Numbered from the stretch's first letter, positions 34,964 to 45,664 are shown. The stretch is DNA of 64,000 nucleotides from Tenacibaculum pacificus (GCF_027941775.1 NZ_CP115917.1:467001-531000); one strand, 5' to 3'. Numbers and translations: made by a program. Notes: generated by a model from the letters alone, not told the origin.

Positions 34964-36202
34964 ATGTCGAAAGAAGAAAACTTACAATGTTCCTTTTGTG
35001 GGCGTAAAAAGCCAGAAACAGATTTATTAATTGCTGGTATGGATGCCCATATTTGTGATAAATGTATTGAGCAAGCTCACGGAATTGTAGAAGAAGAAGT
35101 AACTGAAGCAATAGAATCAAGTTTACCAAAAGATTTAACCCTAAAAAAGCCAAAAGAAATTAAAGCATTTTTAGATGAATATATTATTGGGCAAGACGAA
35201 ACTAAAAAAGGAATGTCGGTAGCTGTATATAATCACTATAAAAGATTATTACAAATTAAAGACGACGAAGATGATATAGAAATTGAAAAATCTAACATTG
35301 TTTTAGTAGGTGAAACTGGTACTGGTAAAACATTAATAGCTCGTACAATTGCTAGAATGTTAAACGTACCTTTTTCTATTGTTGATGCCACTGTTTTAAC
35401 TCAAGCAGGATATGTTGGTGAAGATGTTGAAAGCATTTTAAGTCGTTTATTACAAGCTGCTGATTATGATGTAGACAAAGCCGAAAGAGGAATTGTTTTT
35501 ATTGATGAAATTGATAAAATAGCTCGTAAAGGTGATAATCCTTCAATTACTCGTGATGTTTCAGGAGAAGGAGTACAACAAGCTTTATTAAAATTATTAG
35601 AAGGATCGGTTGTAAATGTTGCTCCTAAAGGAGGAAGAAAACACCCAGATCAAAAATTTATTGAAGTAAATACCAAAGATATTTTATTTATTGCTGGTGG
35701 TGCTTTTTCAGGAATTGAAAGAATAATCAGTAAGCGTTTAAATATGCAAGCAGTTGGTTATAGCGCTTCAATTGATGAAGATAAAGTAGATGAAACTAAT
35801 TTATTACAATATATTATTCCTTCGGATTTAAAATCGTTTGGATTAATTCCTGAAATTATTGGACGTTTACCTGTATTAAGTTACATGAATCCTTTAGATG
35901 CAAAAACATTACGTGCCATTTTAACAGAGCCTAAAAACTCTTTAATTAAGCAGTACACAAAGTTATTTGCTATGGATGATATTGCCTTTTCTTTATCAGA
36001 AGAAGCAATGGAATATATTGTAGAAAAAGCAATAGAATACAAATTAGGTGCACGTGGATTACGTTCATTATGTGAAGCTATTTTAACAGATGCAATGTTC
36101 GAAATGCCTAGTTCTGATGAAAAAGAATTAATTATTACCAAAGAATATGCAGAATCTAAAATAACAAAATCAGGAATTAAGAAATTAAAAGCAGTGTCTT
36201 AA
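34964..36202 (+). CDS. clpX: ClpX ATPase subunit
   Basis: Unfolds substrates for ClpP. It is a 412-residue AAA+ protein. The N-terminal zinc finger keeps all four cysteines (C9, C12, C31, C34). The Walker A is [11 protein letters not shown], the Walker B is [11 protein letters not shown], and the ERGIVF and [12 protein letters not shown] segments are typical. The retention of zinc ligands contrasts with DnaG and AccD in this window. Confidence 0.96.
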   Translation: MSKEENLQCSFCGRKKPETDLLIAGMDAHICDKCIEQAHGIVEEEVTEAIESSLPKDLTLKKPKEIKAFLDEYIIGQDETKKGMSVAVYNHYKRLLQIKDDEDDIEIEKSNIVLVGETGTGKTLIARTIARMLNVPFSIVDATVLTQAGYVGEDVESILSRLLQAADYDVDKAERGIVFIDEIDKIARKGDNPSITRDVSGEGVQQALLKLLEGSVVNVAPKGGRKHPDQKFIEVNTKDILFIAGGAFSGIERIISKRLNMQAVGYSASIDEDKVDETNLLQYIIPSDLKSFGLIPEIIGRLPVLSYMNPLDAKTLRAILTEPKNSLIKQYTKLFAMDDIAFSLSEEAMEYIVEKAIEYKLGARGLRSLCEAILTDAMFEMPSSDEKELIITKEYAESKITKSGIKKLKAVS

Positions 36203-36243
36203 ATTTTATTTAAACAAGTTTTTATGGCTGAGAAATCAAATCT

Positions 36244-36328
36244 GTCAAACTGAATTTATTTCAGTTTCGCATCCTGATTTGCCTTAGTTCTTAGTTTTAT
36301 GTGATGCTGAAATAAATTCAGCATGACG
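36244..36328. repeat. Inverted repeat pair of palindromic CTGAATTTATTTCAG-type arms
   Basis: The left arm (36244-36273) contains CTGAATTTATTTCAG. The right arm (36303-36328) contains the complement CTGAAATAAATTCAG, with matching flanks (GTCA and GCATC). Elements of this look are scattered between genes in Flavobacteriaceae from my recollection. The spacer is about 29 bases. Confidence 0.6.
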
Positions 36329-36340
36329 TTTATATCTAAA

Positions 36341-36370
36341 AAAAACCATCAATATTTGATGGTTTTTTTG
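36341..36370 (+). terminator. Terminator after clpX
   Basis: CCATCAA/TTGATGG stem with loop TAT, preceded by A residues and followed by seven T residues. Confidence 0.85.
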
Positions 36371-36424
36371 TTTTATAGATGTACTACTTTTATTAATTAT
36401 TATTTTAAAATATCAAAATAAACT

Positions 36425-36526
36425 AAAATGCCTAGCCCTGATTGAAGCAATTGTTTGAGCTCTTTTTTGTTTTTTTTAAACAAAAAAAGCGAGTGCGGAA
36501 AGCAGGAAATTGCTTCAAATTATTTT
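36425..36526 (+). ncRNA. Structured intergenic repeat, copy 1 (flavo-1-like element)
   Basis: It starts AAATGCCTAGCCCTGATTG and ends AATTGCTTCAAATTATT. An outer stem TGAAGCAATT/AATTGCTTCA encloses a GAGCTC-T-run/A-run-AGCG hairpin and a purine-rich GAGTGCGGAAAGCAGGA strand. A second copy lies at 62940-63050 in the opposite orientation with the same ends but a different hairpin loop. The same architecture resembles intergenic repeats of Flavobacterium described as the flavo-1 RNA motif; that identification is from memory. Confidence 0.55.
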
Positions 36527-36527
36527 T

Positions 36528-37409
36528 TTAATAATTAATTCGTTTATTATATTTTTTTATCCAAGACTCTATTTCATCAGGTTTTAAATTATAAGTTTTT
36601 ATTAATTTATTTTTGATGTTTTGTAAATAAGCTTCATTTAATACTTCAGATTCAAACTCTGCAATAACTTTTTGTTTAAATTCTTCGGAATGAGTTTTTA
36701 CAGGAATTACAACTGCTTTCTTAGGAGTTACAATAGGAGCAACTTTAGTAACAGTTGGTTTTAAAATAGCTGAATTTGTAGTGTTATAAACCGTTTTTTC
36801 ATCTTTATACCACGCTTCAGGAATAGTATTTAATTTATCAGAACTTACAACAATAGTATTTATTTTGTTTCCAGAAGCATCTAATGTTTCCAATTTTGGA
36901 CAGCCAGAAACATCTAAATTTGTTAATTTATTATAACTAGCATACACACTTTCAAGATTAGGATTATCTCCTAAAATTAAAGTTTGTAAATTGTTACTAT
37001 CGCAACTTACATAAACTAATTTGTTGTTTTTACTAAGGTCAAGAGTTTTAATTTTGTTTTCACTACAATTTAAAAAAGTAATCGAAGTACTTTTAGATAA
37101 ATCTATTTTAGTAATATTATTACCAAAACAATCTAATCGTTTTAAATTCGGAAAACTTTCAAGTCCTGTTAAATTTCTAATTTTTGAATGTACATTGGGT
37201 AATAATTTATTTGTAATCGGATCATCTATATTTAAATTAACTACATATTTAGCATCGCTAACTAAAATATTTCCGTTTAAACCATTGGAATCAATATCTA
37301 AATCGATTAAACATTCTTCTAAACCAATGTCAGGAATTATAATTGTTTCTTGTGCTGTTAAGCTTAAAGTGATAAAAAGTATAAAATAGAATGGTATTTT
37401 TATTTTCAT
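36528..37409 (-). CDS. Secreted leucine-rich repeat protein
   Basis: A 293-residue protein with a signal peptide (to about residue 20, LTAQ). About seven short leucine-rich repeats of the type LTNLDVSGCPKLETLDASGN span residues 75-190. A linker rich in K, T, V and P and a charged helical C-terminal tail (about 235-293) follow. No type IX sorting domain is seen at the end. Surface or periplasmic protein-binding role likely; no specific function can be named. It is divergent from dnaG. Confidence 0.75.
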   Translation of the reverse strand: MKIKIPFYFILFITLSLTAQETIIIPDIGLEECLIDLDIDSNGLNGNILVSDAKYVVNLNIDDPITNKLLPNVHSKIRNLTGLESFPNLKRLDCFGNNITKIDLSKSTSITFLNCSENKIKTLDLSKNNKLVYVSCDSNNLQTLILGDNPNLESVYASYNKLTNLDVSGCPKLETLDASGNKINTIVVSSDKLNTIPEAWYKDEKTVYNTTNSAILKPTVTKVAPIVTPKKAVVIPVKTHSEEFKQKVIAEFESEVLNEAYLQNIKNKLIKTYNLKPDEIESWIKKYNKRINY

Positions 37410-37533
37410 AATCGGGGGTTTTTAACAAAGCTATCTATTTATATGGTTTTATCAGCTAAAATTTACAAGATATTTTTTTAAATAAAAAGAAGCTTTAAAT
37501 CGAGTATCTTTGTGAGCTGTATTCTACAACAAT

Positions 37534-39525
37534 ATGATAACTCAAGAAACAATAGATAAAGTTTTTGAATCTGCTCAAGTAGCTGAGGTAATAGGCGAAT
37601 TTGTACAATTAAAAAAATCAGGAAGCAGTTTTAAAGGACTAAGTCCGTTTACCGATGAGCGAACACCGTCATTTATGGTATCGCCAGTAAAACAAATTTG
37701 GAAAGATTTTAGTACCGGAAAAGGAGGGAATGCAGTTTCATTTTTAATGGAACATGAACATTATTCTTATCCCGAAGCTATAAAATGGTTGGCTAAAAAG
37801 TACAACATTGAAATAGAAGAAACCGAACAATCTGACGAGCAAAAAGAACAACTTAATGAACGAGAAAGTATGTTTTTGGCATCTAAATTTGCGAAAGATT
37901 ATTTTCATGATTTATTAATGAATAGCCAACAAGGACGTGCTATCGGATTATCTTATTTTAAAGAAAGAGGTTTTAGAGAAGATATTATTGAAAAATTTGA
38001 ATTAGGATATTGTAAAGATGAATGGGATAATTTTACCAATGTGGCTTTATCAAAAGGCTACGATTTAAAATATTTAAAATCGACAGGGTTAACCATTGTT
38101 AAAGAAGGTGGCGCAACTGATAAAAAATTTGATAGGTTTAAAGGACGTGTTATGTTTCCTATTCACAGTATGTCGGGGCGTATTTTAGGTTTTGGAGGTC
38201 GAATTCTTACCAATGATAAAAAAGCAGCAAAATATTTAAATTCACCAGAAAGTGATATTTACCATAAAAGTAAAATTTTATACGGACTTTATCAAGCTAA
38301 AAAAGAAATCGCTAAACAAGATAATTGTTATTTAGTAGAAGGTTATACGGATGTTGTTTCTTTTTATCAATCAGGAATTGAAAATGTTGTTGCCTCTTCA
38401 GGAACGGCACTTACTTCGGATCAAATTCGATTGGTAAATCGTTTGACAAAAAATATTACGGTTTTATTTGATGGTGATGCCGCAGGAATTAGAGCCTCTA
38501 TGAGAGGTATTGATTTGATTTTAGAGCAAGGAATGAATGTCAAAGTAGTTTCTTTTCCTGAAGGAGAAGATCCTGATAGTTTTGCAAAATCTCATTCAAC
38601 AACTGAATTAAAACAGTTTTTAAAAGATAAATCGCAAGATTTTATTGAATTTAAAGTTTCTTTATTGATGAAAGAAGCAAAGAATGATCCTGTAAAAAAA
38701 GCGGGTTTAATTCGTGATATTGTAACGAGTATTTCAAAAATTCCTGATGGAATTCAGCGAGAAGTATATGTACAAGAATGTGCTCGTATTATGGATATTT
38801 CGGAACAAGTTTTATTTAGTGAATTGGCACAATTATTAAATAAAAGTGTAACAAATTCTAATAAACGAAGCTCAAATCAGCCAACGCCATCTTATTCAGA
38901 AACCACACAAGCTTCTATGGGAGTTATAAAAGGAGGTGGAAAAGGGCGTGAAAAAATAAATCAATTACATATTCTTGAAAAAGAAATTATCAGAATATTA
39001 TTATTGTACGGTAATGAAGTTGTCGATTTTGTAAATTGGGTAGATGCAGTTGATGAAAAAGGACGTCCTTTTTTAGAAAAAGAAGAATATCAAAATACGG
39101 TTTCTAATGAATTGTATTTAAATTTACAAGAAGATGAAATTGAGTTTGCTGATGAAATTTTTAAATTAACGTATTATCAATTAGTACATCAATTAAATCA
39201 GGATGAAAAAATTTCGATTGATAGATTGATAATGCATGAAAATCAAGAAATAGCAAGTTTAGTAACCAATATTTTAATGGATGAAGAAAAATATTCGTTA
39301 AGTGATTGGGAGCGTAAAGAAATTGTAGTTACAACAGCGATTAAAGTATTACCTAAATTAGTTTCTGATGCAGTTTTAAACTTACGAAGAATTTTAATAG
39401 AAGAAAAAATTAAAGAAATAATGCACGAAGTACAAACACAAAAAGCGGTACTTGATTTAGAAGAAATATCAAATTATACTGATTTAAAAAAGCGTCTTTT
39501 TGATAAGTTAAATCGCGTAGTTTAG
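37534..39525 (+). CDS. dnaG: DNA primase
   Basis: Makes RNA primers for replication. It is a 663-residue protein with a Toprim domain (YLVEGYTDVVSFYQSG then the DGDAAG motif FDGDAAGIRAS) and the primase core GRVMFPIHSMSGRILGFGGR. The N-terminal zinc-binding CHC2 region has lost all four ligands: S37, T40, D58 and T61 replace the usual C, H, C and C (motifs GLSPFTDER and KDFSTGKGG). From memory this is usual for Flavobacteriaceae. A TATCTTTG box at 37505-37512 is a likely -7 promoter element. Catalytic residues are intact. Confidence 0.95.
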   Translation: MITQETIDKVFESAQVAEVIGEFVQLKKSGSSFKGLSPFTDERTPSFMVSPVKQIWKDFSTGKGGNAVSFLMEHEHYSYPEAIKWLAKKYNIEIEETEQSDEQKEQLNERESMFLASKFAKDYFHDLLMNSQQGRAIGLSYFKERGFREDIIEKFELGYCKDEWDNFTNVALSKGYDLKYLKSTGLTIVKEGGATDKKFDRFKGRVMFPIHSMSGRILGFGGRILTNDKKAAKYLNSPESDIYHKSKILYGLYQAKKEIAKQDNCYLVEGYTDVVSFYQSGIENVVASSGTALTSDQIRLVNRLTKNITVLFDGDAAGIRASMRGIDLILEQGMNVKVVSFPEGEDPDSFAKSHSTTELKQFLKDKSQDFIEFKVSLLMKEAKNDPVKKAGLIRDIVTSISKIPDGIQREVYVQECARIMDISEQVLFSELAQLLNKSVTNSNKRSSNQPTPSYSETTQASMGVIKGGGKGREKINQLHILEKEIIRILLLYGNEVVDFVNWVDAVDEKGRPFLEKEEYQNTVSNELYLNLQEDEIEFADEIFKLTYYQLVHQLNQDEKISIDRLIMHENQEIASLVTNILMDEEKYSLSDWERKEIVVTTAIKVLPKLVSDAVLNLRRILIEEKIKEIMHEVQTQKAVLDLEEISNYTDLKKRLFDKLNRVV

Positions 39526-39608
39526 TGCTGTTATTTTTTAAGGGGTTTTTCCTATGCTGTTTTATAGTAGCTTTTTTGTAGTTTTGACCTGAAAAATCAC
39601 AGTAAATT

Positions 39609-39740
39609 ATGAAAAAAATAATACAATTTTTAGAATTATTATGGCTACTAATTGTATTACCATTAGAAGTTTCTAACGGTAGTAAAAAAGGCGCTTATCA
39701 AAAGATTAAACGCCAAATGATTTTAGTTAACCTACTTTAA
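39609..39740 (+). CDS. Small single-helix membrane protein (43 residues)
   Basis: An open frame beginning MKKIIQFLELLWLLIVLPLE followed by VSNGSKKGAYQKIKRQ. It has one hydrophobic segment and a basic tail. It starts 83 bases after dnaG and its stop overlaps the nadE stop region (convergent). The amphipathic, positive-inside layout and dense coding suggest a real gene. I do not recognise a family. Confidence 0.5.
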   Translation: MKKIIQFLELLWLLIVLPLEVSNGSKKGAYQKIKRQMILVNLL

Positions 39741-40526
39741 ATCAGTAGGAATTTTACAAACAGGAATAGGAATCATTTTATGTTGATTAATTCGATTTAA
39801 TCGAGTGTAAATTTTAAAAACTTCTAATTCTCTGTTTGTAAAATCATTTTCTGTTTTTCCTAAATCTAACATTTTCATTGCCCATTCTAATTCATCATAT
39901 GAAGCACCTATTTGGTCTTCATCTGTTCTGCTATCGCCAAAAAGTCCATCCGTAGGTTGAGCATTTTGTATAGAATTCGGAACTTCTAAATGTGCAGCTA
40001 ATGCATATACTTCCGATTTTACTAAATCAGCAATAGGGCTTAAATCTACGCCGCCATCACCATATTTGGTGTAAAAACCTACGCCAAAATCTTCTACTTT
40101 ATTACCTGTACCAGCAACTAGTAATCCGTGTAATCCTGCAAAATAATATAAGGCAGTCATGCGCAAACGAGCACGAGTATTTGCTAAAGCTAAATCAGTT
40201 TTTGCTGATGTTTCTACTTCAGGAACAACATTTTTAAAACCTTCAAAAGTCGTAGTTAAATCAACTTCAACTTCACTAACATTGCTATAACGTTCTTTTA
40301 ATTGTTTAATATGTTCATTTGCTCTGTTTACTTGGCTTTCTGCTTGATGAATAGGTAACTCAACACATAAAGTAGGTAAACCAGTTTCAGCACATAACGT
40401 TGAAGTAACAGCGCTATCTATACCGCCAGAAATACCTAGCACAAAACCATTTACACCAGCTTTAGTAGCGTATTCTTTTAACCATTTTACAATATGTTCA
40501 GAAACTTTTGGCGTATTCATAATCAA
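39732..40526 (-). CDS. nadE: Ammonia-dependent NAD synthetase
   Basis: Amidates nicotinate adenine dinucleotide to NAD. It is a 264-residue protein with the PP-loop LGISGGIDSAVTSTLC (SGGIDS), the segment VAGTGNKVEDFGVGFYTKYGDGG and LSPIADLVKSEVYALA. No glutaminase domain is present, so ammonia is the nitrogen source. It lies beside gldB in opposite orientation, a common arrangement in Flavobacteria. Confidence 0.93.
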   Translation of the reverse strand: MIMNTPKVSEHIVKWLKEYATKAGVNGFVLGISGGIDSAVTSTLCAETGLPTLCVELPIHQAESQVNRANEHIKQLKERYSNVSEVEVDLTTTFEGFKNVVPEVETSAKTDLALANTRARLRMTALYYFAGLHGLLVAGTGNKVEDFGVGFYTKYGDGGVDLSPIADLVKSEVYALAAHLEVPNSIQNAQPTDGLFGDSRTDEDQIGASYDELEWAMKMLDLGKTENDFTNRELEVFKIYTRLNRINQHKMIPIPVCKIPTDLK

Positions 40527-40615
40527 CTATATTTTATAAGGGTTTATATCAAAATGATATAAACTATTTTAGTAATTTCGACGTTATAATATTAAATGTA
40601 AATATACTAAAGTTC

Positions 40616-41578
40616 ATGAGAAAAATTTTAGCACTATCTATTTTAGTTTTAGGGTTGCTGTCTTGTAAAAAAGAGGTTAATTCTAAATTAAAAGTAGATG
40701 TATCGAATATAGAAGTTAATGTAAAAGTAGATAGGTTTGATGTTGATTTTTATAAAACAACAGCTACCGATTTAGATAAAACAAAACTTAAATATCCTTT
40801 TTTATTTCCAAAACAACCAGACAGCGTTTGGATAAATAAAATAAATAATAAAGATGAAAGAGAATTATATAACGAAACACAAAAAGTTTTTTCTGATATA
40901 AATGGCTTAACTACTGATTTAAATTCGTTTTTTAAGTATTTAAAATATTATAATCCGAAATCTAAAACACCACGAGTAATAACAATGTTAACAAATATCG
41001 ATTATGAAAATCGCATCGTATTTGCTGATAGTTTATTGTTGATTTCTTTGGATGCTTATTTAGGTGAAAAACATCCTTTTTATAATGATTATCCTGCTTA
41101 TATAAAACAGAATAATGAGAAAGAACAGATTATTGTTGATGTAGCTAAAACAATTTTAAATGCTCATAAATTTTCTAAAAAACCAAGAAATTTTGTAGAG
41201 AAAATGATTTATAAAGGTAAGAAAATGTATGTGTTAGATGCGTATTTACCAACAGTATCAGATTCTCTTAAAATAGGTTATTCAGCAGATAAAATGCGTT
41301 GGGCAGAAAGTAATGAAGCTCAAATTTGGAAATATTTTATCGAAAAAAATATGCTGTATAGTACTCATAAAGAATTGGATGTGCGTTTTTTAGATATTGC
41401 GCCTTTTTCTAAGTTCTATATGGAAGAAGATAGCCAATCTCCTGGGAGAATAGGGGAGTTTATTGGTTGGAAAATAGTCCGTTCGTACATGCAAAAGAAT
41501 GATGTATCTTTGCAAGAGTTATTACAGAAAAATGAAGAGGAAATCTTCAGAAAATCAAACTATAAACCAAAGAAATAA
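40616..41578 (+). CDS. gldB: Gliding motility lipoprotein GldB
   Basis: A 320-residue lipoprotein with a signal ending LVLGLLSC. Features are VSNIEVNVKVDRFDVDFYKT in the N-terminal half and the conserved end region SQSPGRIGEFIGWKIVRSYM. In Flavobacterium johnsoniae it is required for gliding, function unknown. The stop codon shares a base with the gldC start (TAATG), so the two are translationally coupled. Confidence 0.9.
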   Translation: MRKILALSILVLGLLSCKKEVNSKLKVDVSNIEVNVKVDRFDVDFYKTTATDLDKTKLKYPFLFPKQPDSVWINKINNKDERELYNETQKVFSDINGLTTDLNSFFKYLKYYNPKSKTPRVITMLTNIDYENRIVFADSLLLISLDAYLGEKHPFYNDYPAYIKQNNEKEQIIVDVAKTILNAHKFSKKPRNFVEKMIYKGKKMYVLDAYLPTVSDSLKIGYSADKMRWAESNEAQIWKYFIEKNMLYSTHKELDVRFLDIAPFSKFYMEEDSQSPGRIGEFIGWKIVRSYMQKNDVSLQELLQKNEEEIFRKSNYKPKK

Positions 41579-41913
41579 TGGCGATAGAGCACACATCTAA
41601 AGTAACATTTACAATAGGATTAGACGAAAACAAAATCCCTGAAGAAATTTCATGGAATGCAGAAGATGGTGGAATTGATAATGAATCTTCTAAGGCGATT
41701 ATGTTATCGGTTTGGGATCATAAGAAAAAAGATACTTTACGTATGGATTTATGGACCAAGGATATGCCTGTTGATGAAATGAAGCAATTTTATCATCAAA
41801 CATTAGTATCAATGGCTGGTTCATTTGAAAGAGCAACTAATGATGATAAAATGGGTGCTACTATGAGAGATTTTTGTGATTATTTTGCAGAAAAATTAGA
41901 ATTGAAAAAATAG
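41578..41913 (+). CDS. gldC: Gliding motility protein GldC
   Basis: A 111-residue soluble protein: TSKVTFTIGLDENKIPEEIS, then IMLSVWDHKKKDTLRMDLWT and DMPVDEMKQFYHQTL. It matches GldC in length and order. Coupled to gldB through TAATG and followed by a terminator. Its mechanism is not known. Confidence 0.92.
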   Translation: MAIEHTSKVTFTIGLDENKIPEEISWNAEDGGIDNESSKAIMLSVWDHKKKDTLRMDLWTKDMPVDEMKQFYHQTLVSMAGSFERATNDDKMGATMRDFCDYFAEKLELKK

Positions 41914-41935
41914 ACTTAAAAGGTCTTGAAAATAA

Positions 41936-41965
41936 TAAAAAGCAGCTTTTAAGCTGCTTTTTTTA
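41936..41965. terminator. Terminator between gldC and the folK-dNK gene
   Basis: AGCAGCTT/AAGCTGCT stem with loop TT (41941-41958), A run upstream and T run downstream, so it can work in both directions. It overlaps the 3' end of the convergent gene. Confidence 0.82.
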
Positions 41966-43089
41966 TGTTGTATGATTATATATTTTATTGATGATAAATT
42001 GATAATCTTCTGAATTATTTACAAAATCTAAATTAGAAACATCAATAACTAAAATATTTAGTTTTGGTGTTTTTTTTATGAAATCATTATAACTATCTTG
42101 TATTTTTTGAAGATAATCAGCTTCAATATTTTGTTCGTATTTTCTATCTCGTTTTTTAATATTTTCTAATAATCGTTCGGTATTTTGATATAGATACACA
42201 TATAAATCAGGTTTTTGAATTTTCTGATATATTAAATTAAACATTTTTTGATACAAGAGATATTCATCATTTTGTAATGTAACTTGTGCAAAAATTAATG
42301 ATTTAAATATATAATAATCAGAAATAACACCATTTTTTGTATTATATTTAGCTAAATCATCTGTTAATTGTTGATATCTATCAGCAAGAAAACTCATTTC
42401 TAAAGGAAAAGCATAACGCTCATTATCCTCATAAAATTTTGATAAAAAAGGATTATCAGCAAAATGTTCTAAAACAGGTTTTGTATTAAAATTGTTAGCT
42501 ATTAAATTAGCTAAAGATGTTTTTCCTGCGCCAATATTTCCTTCTATAGCAATGTAATTATATTTTTGGTTAATAGTAATTGGTTTTGTTAATTGCTCAT
42601 CAATAATTGTTATTTCAGAATCATCTTGGCAATTATCTAGGCAATTATGTAAAGGTTTTTTTCCTTTGGATGTATTGTGTTTTTTGCAATTTCTATCAAA
42701 GGAACTAACACAAATTTACGAGCTAACATTCTTGGATGTGGAATAATAAGATCTTCTGATAAAATAATTTTATCATCTAATAAAAGAATATCTATATCAA
42801 TAATTCTGTCTACGTATCCGCTTGTATTCTTTTTTAATCTTCCTAATTCAGATTCTATAGCAAGTGCTTTTTTAATAAGATTTTGAGGAGATAAATAAGT
42901 AGAAACTTTAATACATGTATTGTAAAAATCAGCACCATCAAAACCTAAAGAAGGCGTTTCATATACGGAAGCAATTTGTTGTACAACACCAATTTTACTA
43001 GCAATTAAATCGATTGCATTTTGAAGGTTTTCTAATCGATTACCTTTATTTGTTCCTATTGATAAATATGTAGTTTGTTGTGTTTTCAT
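41963..43089 (-). pseudogene. folK: FolK-deoxynucleoside kinase fusion, frameshift at the domain junction
   Basis: The N-terminal part is a complete HPPK (FolK): YLSIGTNKGNRLENLQNAI, FYNTCIKVST, the PPi-binding DRIIDIDILLLDD and IIPHPRM. The frame ends at a TAG after YIIA. The second frame then reads KPLHNCLDNCQDD, followed by a kinase with P-loop IEGNIGAGKTSLANL, PFLSKFYEDNERYAFPLEM and the rest to 41963. The junction is the seven-T run at 42656-42662 (A run on the coding strand); one extra A gives a 375-residue fusion, about the length I recall for this fusion in Flavobacteria. FolK function probably survives the shift, while kinase production would need restart or slippage at the A run. 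A separate full-length kinase gene lies at 51567-52172. Confidence 0.85.
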
Positions 43090-43221
43090 AAAAATGAGTA
43101 CAAAGAAACTAAAAAAGAGTTGTTATTTAATGATTCCTTTTTAATTCTTTTTAGTTTTTCTTCAGATATCAATCTGATTTTTAAAGAACAATTTTTTAGA
43201 ATTGATTATTTATTAAGCATA

Positions 43222-43255
43222 AAAAAACCGCCAAAAATAATTTGGCGGTTTTAAT
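43222..43255 (-). terminator. Terminator after pnp
   Basis: AACCGCCAAA/TTTGGCGGTT perfect 10-base stem (43226-43250) with loop AATAA, followed by TTTTTTT on the minus strand. Confidence 0.88.
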
Positions 43256-43287
43256 ATTTATTTAAAAAAGTTACTTAAAAAAGAAAA

Positions 43288-45525
43288 TTAATCTTCTTTT
43301 TTAACCTCTTTTACTTCTCTAGGTTCTCTTGGAGCTCTAGGTTTTCTGTCATCACGACTTCTGTTATCTCTAGGCTTATTTTCTCTTGGTGGTCTTGCTA
43401 CAAAACCTTCTGGTTTTGGTAACAATGCTTTACGAGAAACTTTTTCTTTACGAGTTCTTGGGTCAAGTCCGAAATATTTTACATCAAATACATCACCCAT
43501 TTTAACTACGTCAGAAACATTTTCTGTACGTTCCCATGCTAATTCACTAACATGTAATAAAACTTCGTTTCCTGGAGCTTCTGCATATTCTACAACAGCA
43601 CCAAAATCTAACATTTTAATTACTTTAACTTCGTAAGCACTACCAACTTGAGGTTTGAAAAGCATAGACTCAATACGAGTAGTTACTTTTTCAATTCCTG
43701 CTGGATCAGTTCCTAAAATTTCGATAATTCCTTCTTCAGTCACAGCATCTTCAGTAATTACAATAGTAGTTCCTGTTTCTTTCTGTAATTCTTGAATATG
43801 TTTACCACCTGGTCCAATAAATGCACCAATCATATCATTAGGGATACGACGGTTAATCATTTTAGGAGCGTGTTCTTTAACTTCTTCGTTAGATTGAGAA
43901 ATAGTTTCAGTTAATTTTCCTAAGATATGTAAACGACCTGCACGAGCTTGTTTTAGAGCATTTACTAAAATTTCGTATCCTAACCCTTTAACTTTAATAT
44001 CCATCTGACAAGCAGTAATTCCTTCAGAAGTACCAGTTACTTTAAAGTCCATATCACCTAAATGATCTTCATCACCTAAAATATCAGATAAAACTGCGTA
44101 ACGATCTCCGTCAGAAATTAATCCCATAGCAATACCAGAAACTGGTCTTGTCATTTTAACACCTGCATCCATTAAAGCCATTGTACCAGCACAAACAGTT
44201 GCCATAGAAGAAGAACCGTTAGATTCTAATACTTCAGATACAACTCTTACTGTATAAGGGCAATCAGCAGGAATCATTCCTTTTAAACCACGTTGAGCCA
44301 AGTTACCATGACCAACCTCTCTACGAGAAGTTCCTCTTAATGGTCTTGCTTCACCTGTACAAAAAGGAGGGAAGTTATAATGTAAATAGAAATTCTCTTC
44401 ACCTTCGTAAGATGGCATATCTATTTTGTTAGCATCTCTAGATGTTCCTAAAGTAACTGTAGCTAATGCTTGAGTTTCTCCACGAGTAAATATTGATGAA
44501 CCATGTGTTGATGGTAAATAATCTACTTCACACCAAATTGGTCTAATTTCGTCAGTCTTACGACCATCTAAACGTAAACCTTCAGCTAAAGTTAATTCTC
44601 TAACAGCACTTTTTTGAGATTTATTGAAATATTTTCCAACTAAATCACCATAATCAGCTAATTCTTCTTCAGTAAATGAAGCTTTTACTTCTTCTTTTAC
44701 TTCAGCAAAAGCTGTTGTACGTTCTACTTTTGATGTTCCTTTTTTAGCGATAGCATAACACTTATCGTAAGCAAGTTCATTTATTTTTTCAGCTAATGCT
44801 TCGTCTTCTCTTTCTCCTTCGTAAACTCTTGTTTCTTTCTTACCGAAAGCTTCAGCTAAACGAACTTGAGCAGCACATTGTATTTTAATAGATTCACGAG
44901 CAAATTTAATTGCTTCAGCCATTTCTTCTTCAGAAATTTCATCCATTTCACCTTCAACCATCATTACTGAATCAGCTGAAGCTCCAATCATCATATCGAT
45001 GTCAGATTCTGCTAATTGTGCTCTGTTTGGGTTGATTACAAATTCACCATTTACTCTAGCAACACGTGCTTCAGAAATAGGACATTCGAAAGGAAAATCA
45101 GATAATTGAATAGCTGCAGAAGCTGCTAAACCTGCTAATGCATCTGGCATAACATCCTCATCATGAGACATTAATTGAATCATTACCTGTACTTCAGAAT
45201 GATAATCTTTTGGAAATAATGGACGTAAAACACGGTCTACTAAACGCATTGTTAATACTTCACCATCACTTGGTCTTGCTTCTCTTTTAAAGAAACCACC
45301 AGGGTAACGACCTGCGGCAGCAAATTTTTCTCTATAATCTACCGTTAAAGGTAAAAAATCAACTGTTCCTGCTTTGTAGCTAGATACAACAGTACATAAC
45401 AACATTGCTTTTCCCATTTGAACAACAACTGAACCATGGGCTTGTTTTGCTAATTTACCCGTTTCTAATGAAATGGTTCTTCCATCTCCTAGGTCAATGA
45501 CCTCTCTAAATACTTTTGGAATCAT
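43288..45525 (-). CDS. pnp: Polyribonucleotide nucleotidyltransferase
   Basis: A phosphorolytic 3'-5' exoribonuclease of RNA decay. It is a 745-residue protein with two RNase PH domains (with [18 protein letters not shown] and [17 protein letters not shown]), a KH domain ([19 protein letters not shown]) and an S1 domain ([20 protein letters not shown] followed by LLHVSELAW). A short basic tail rich in R, K, P and D (about 715-745) is lineage specific. Downstream of rpsO, as in most bacteria, but with a terminator between them. Confidence 0.96.
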   Translation of the reverse strand: MIPKVFREVIDLGDGRTISLETGKLAKQAHGSVVVQMGKAMLLCTVVSSYKAGTVDFLPLTVDYREKFAAAGRYPGGFFKREARPSDGEVLTMRLVDRVLRPLFPKDYHSEVQVMIQLMSHDEDVMPDALAGLAASAAIQLSDFPFECPISEARVARVNGEFVINPNRAQLAESDIDMMIGASADSVMMVEGEMDEISEEEMAEAIKFARESIKIQCAAQVRLAEAFGKKETRVYEGEREDEALAEKINELAYDKCYAIAKKGTSKVERTTAFAEVKEEVKASFTEEELADYGDLVGKYFNKSQKSAVRELTLAEGLRLDGRKTDEIRPIWCEVDYLPSTHGSSIFTRGETQALATVTLGTSRDANKIDMPSYEGEENFYLHYNFPPFCTGEARPLRGTSRREVGHGNLAQRGLKGMIPADCPYTVRVVSEVLESNGSSSMATVCAGTMALMDAGVKMTRPVSGIAMGLISDGDRYAVLSDILGDEDHLGDMDFKVTGTSEGITACQMDIKVKGLGYEILVNALKQARAGRLHILGKLTETISQSNEEVKEHAPKMINRRIPNDMIGAFIGPGGKHIQELQKETGTTIVITEDAVTEEGIIEILGTDPAGIEKVTTRIESMLFKPQVGSAYEVKVIKMLDFGAVVEYAEAPGNEVLLHVSELAWERTENVSDVVKMGDVFDVKYFGLDPRTRKEKVSRKALLPKPEGFVARPPRENKPRDNRSRDDRKPRAPREPREVKEVKKED

Positions 45526-45664
45526 AAATTTTAATTCTAAATTTTTAAATTGTTTGTTGTTGTGTTGTTGTTTTGTTGCAATGGAAATTCAAAATTGTTG
45601 TTAAAAATTTTGAGTTTTTTATATAAATTTCTATTAGTTAGATAGAAATGAATTTTTTTAAAAT

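Noticed and set aside
42656..42662. Programmed frameshift as the main explanation of the folK fusion
   Set aside because: Seven A residues are short for efficient slippage and no downstream stimulatory structure is clear; kept only as an alternative.
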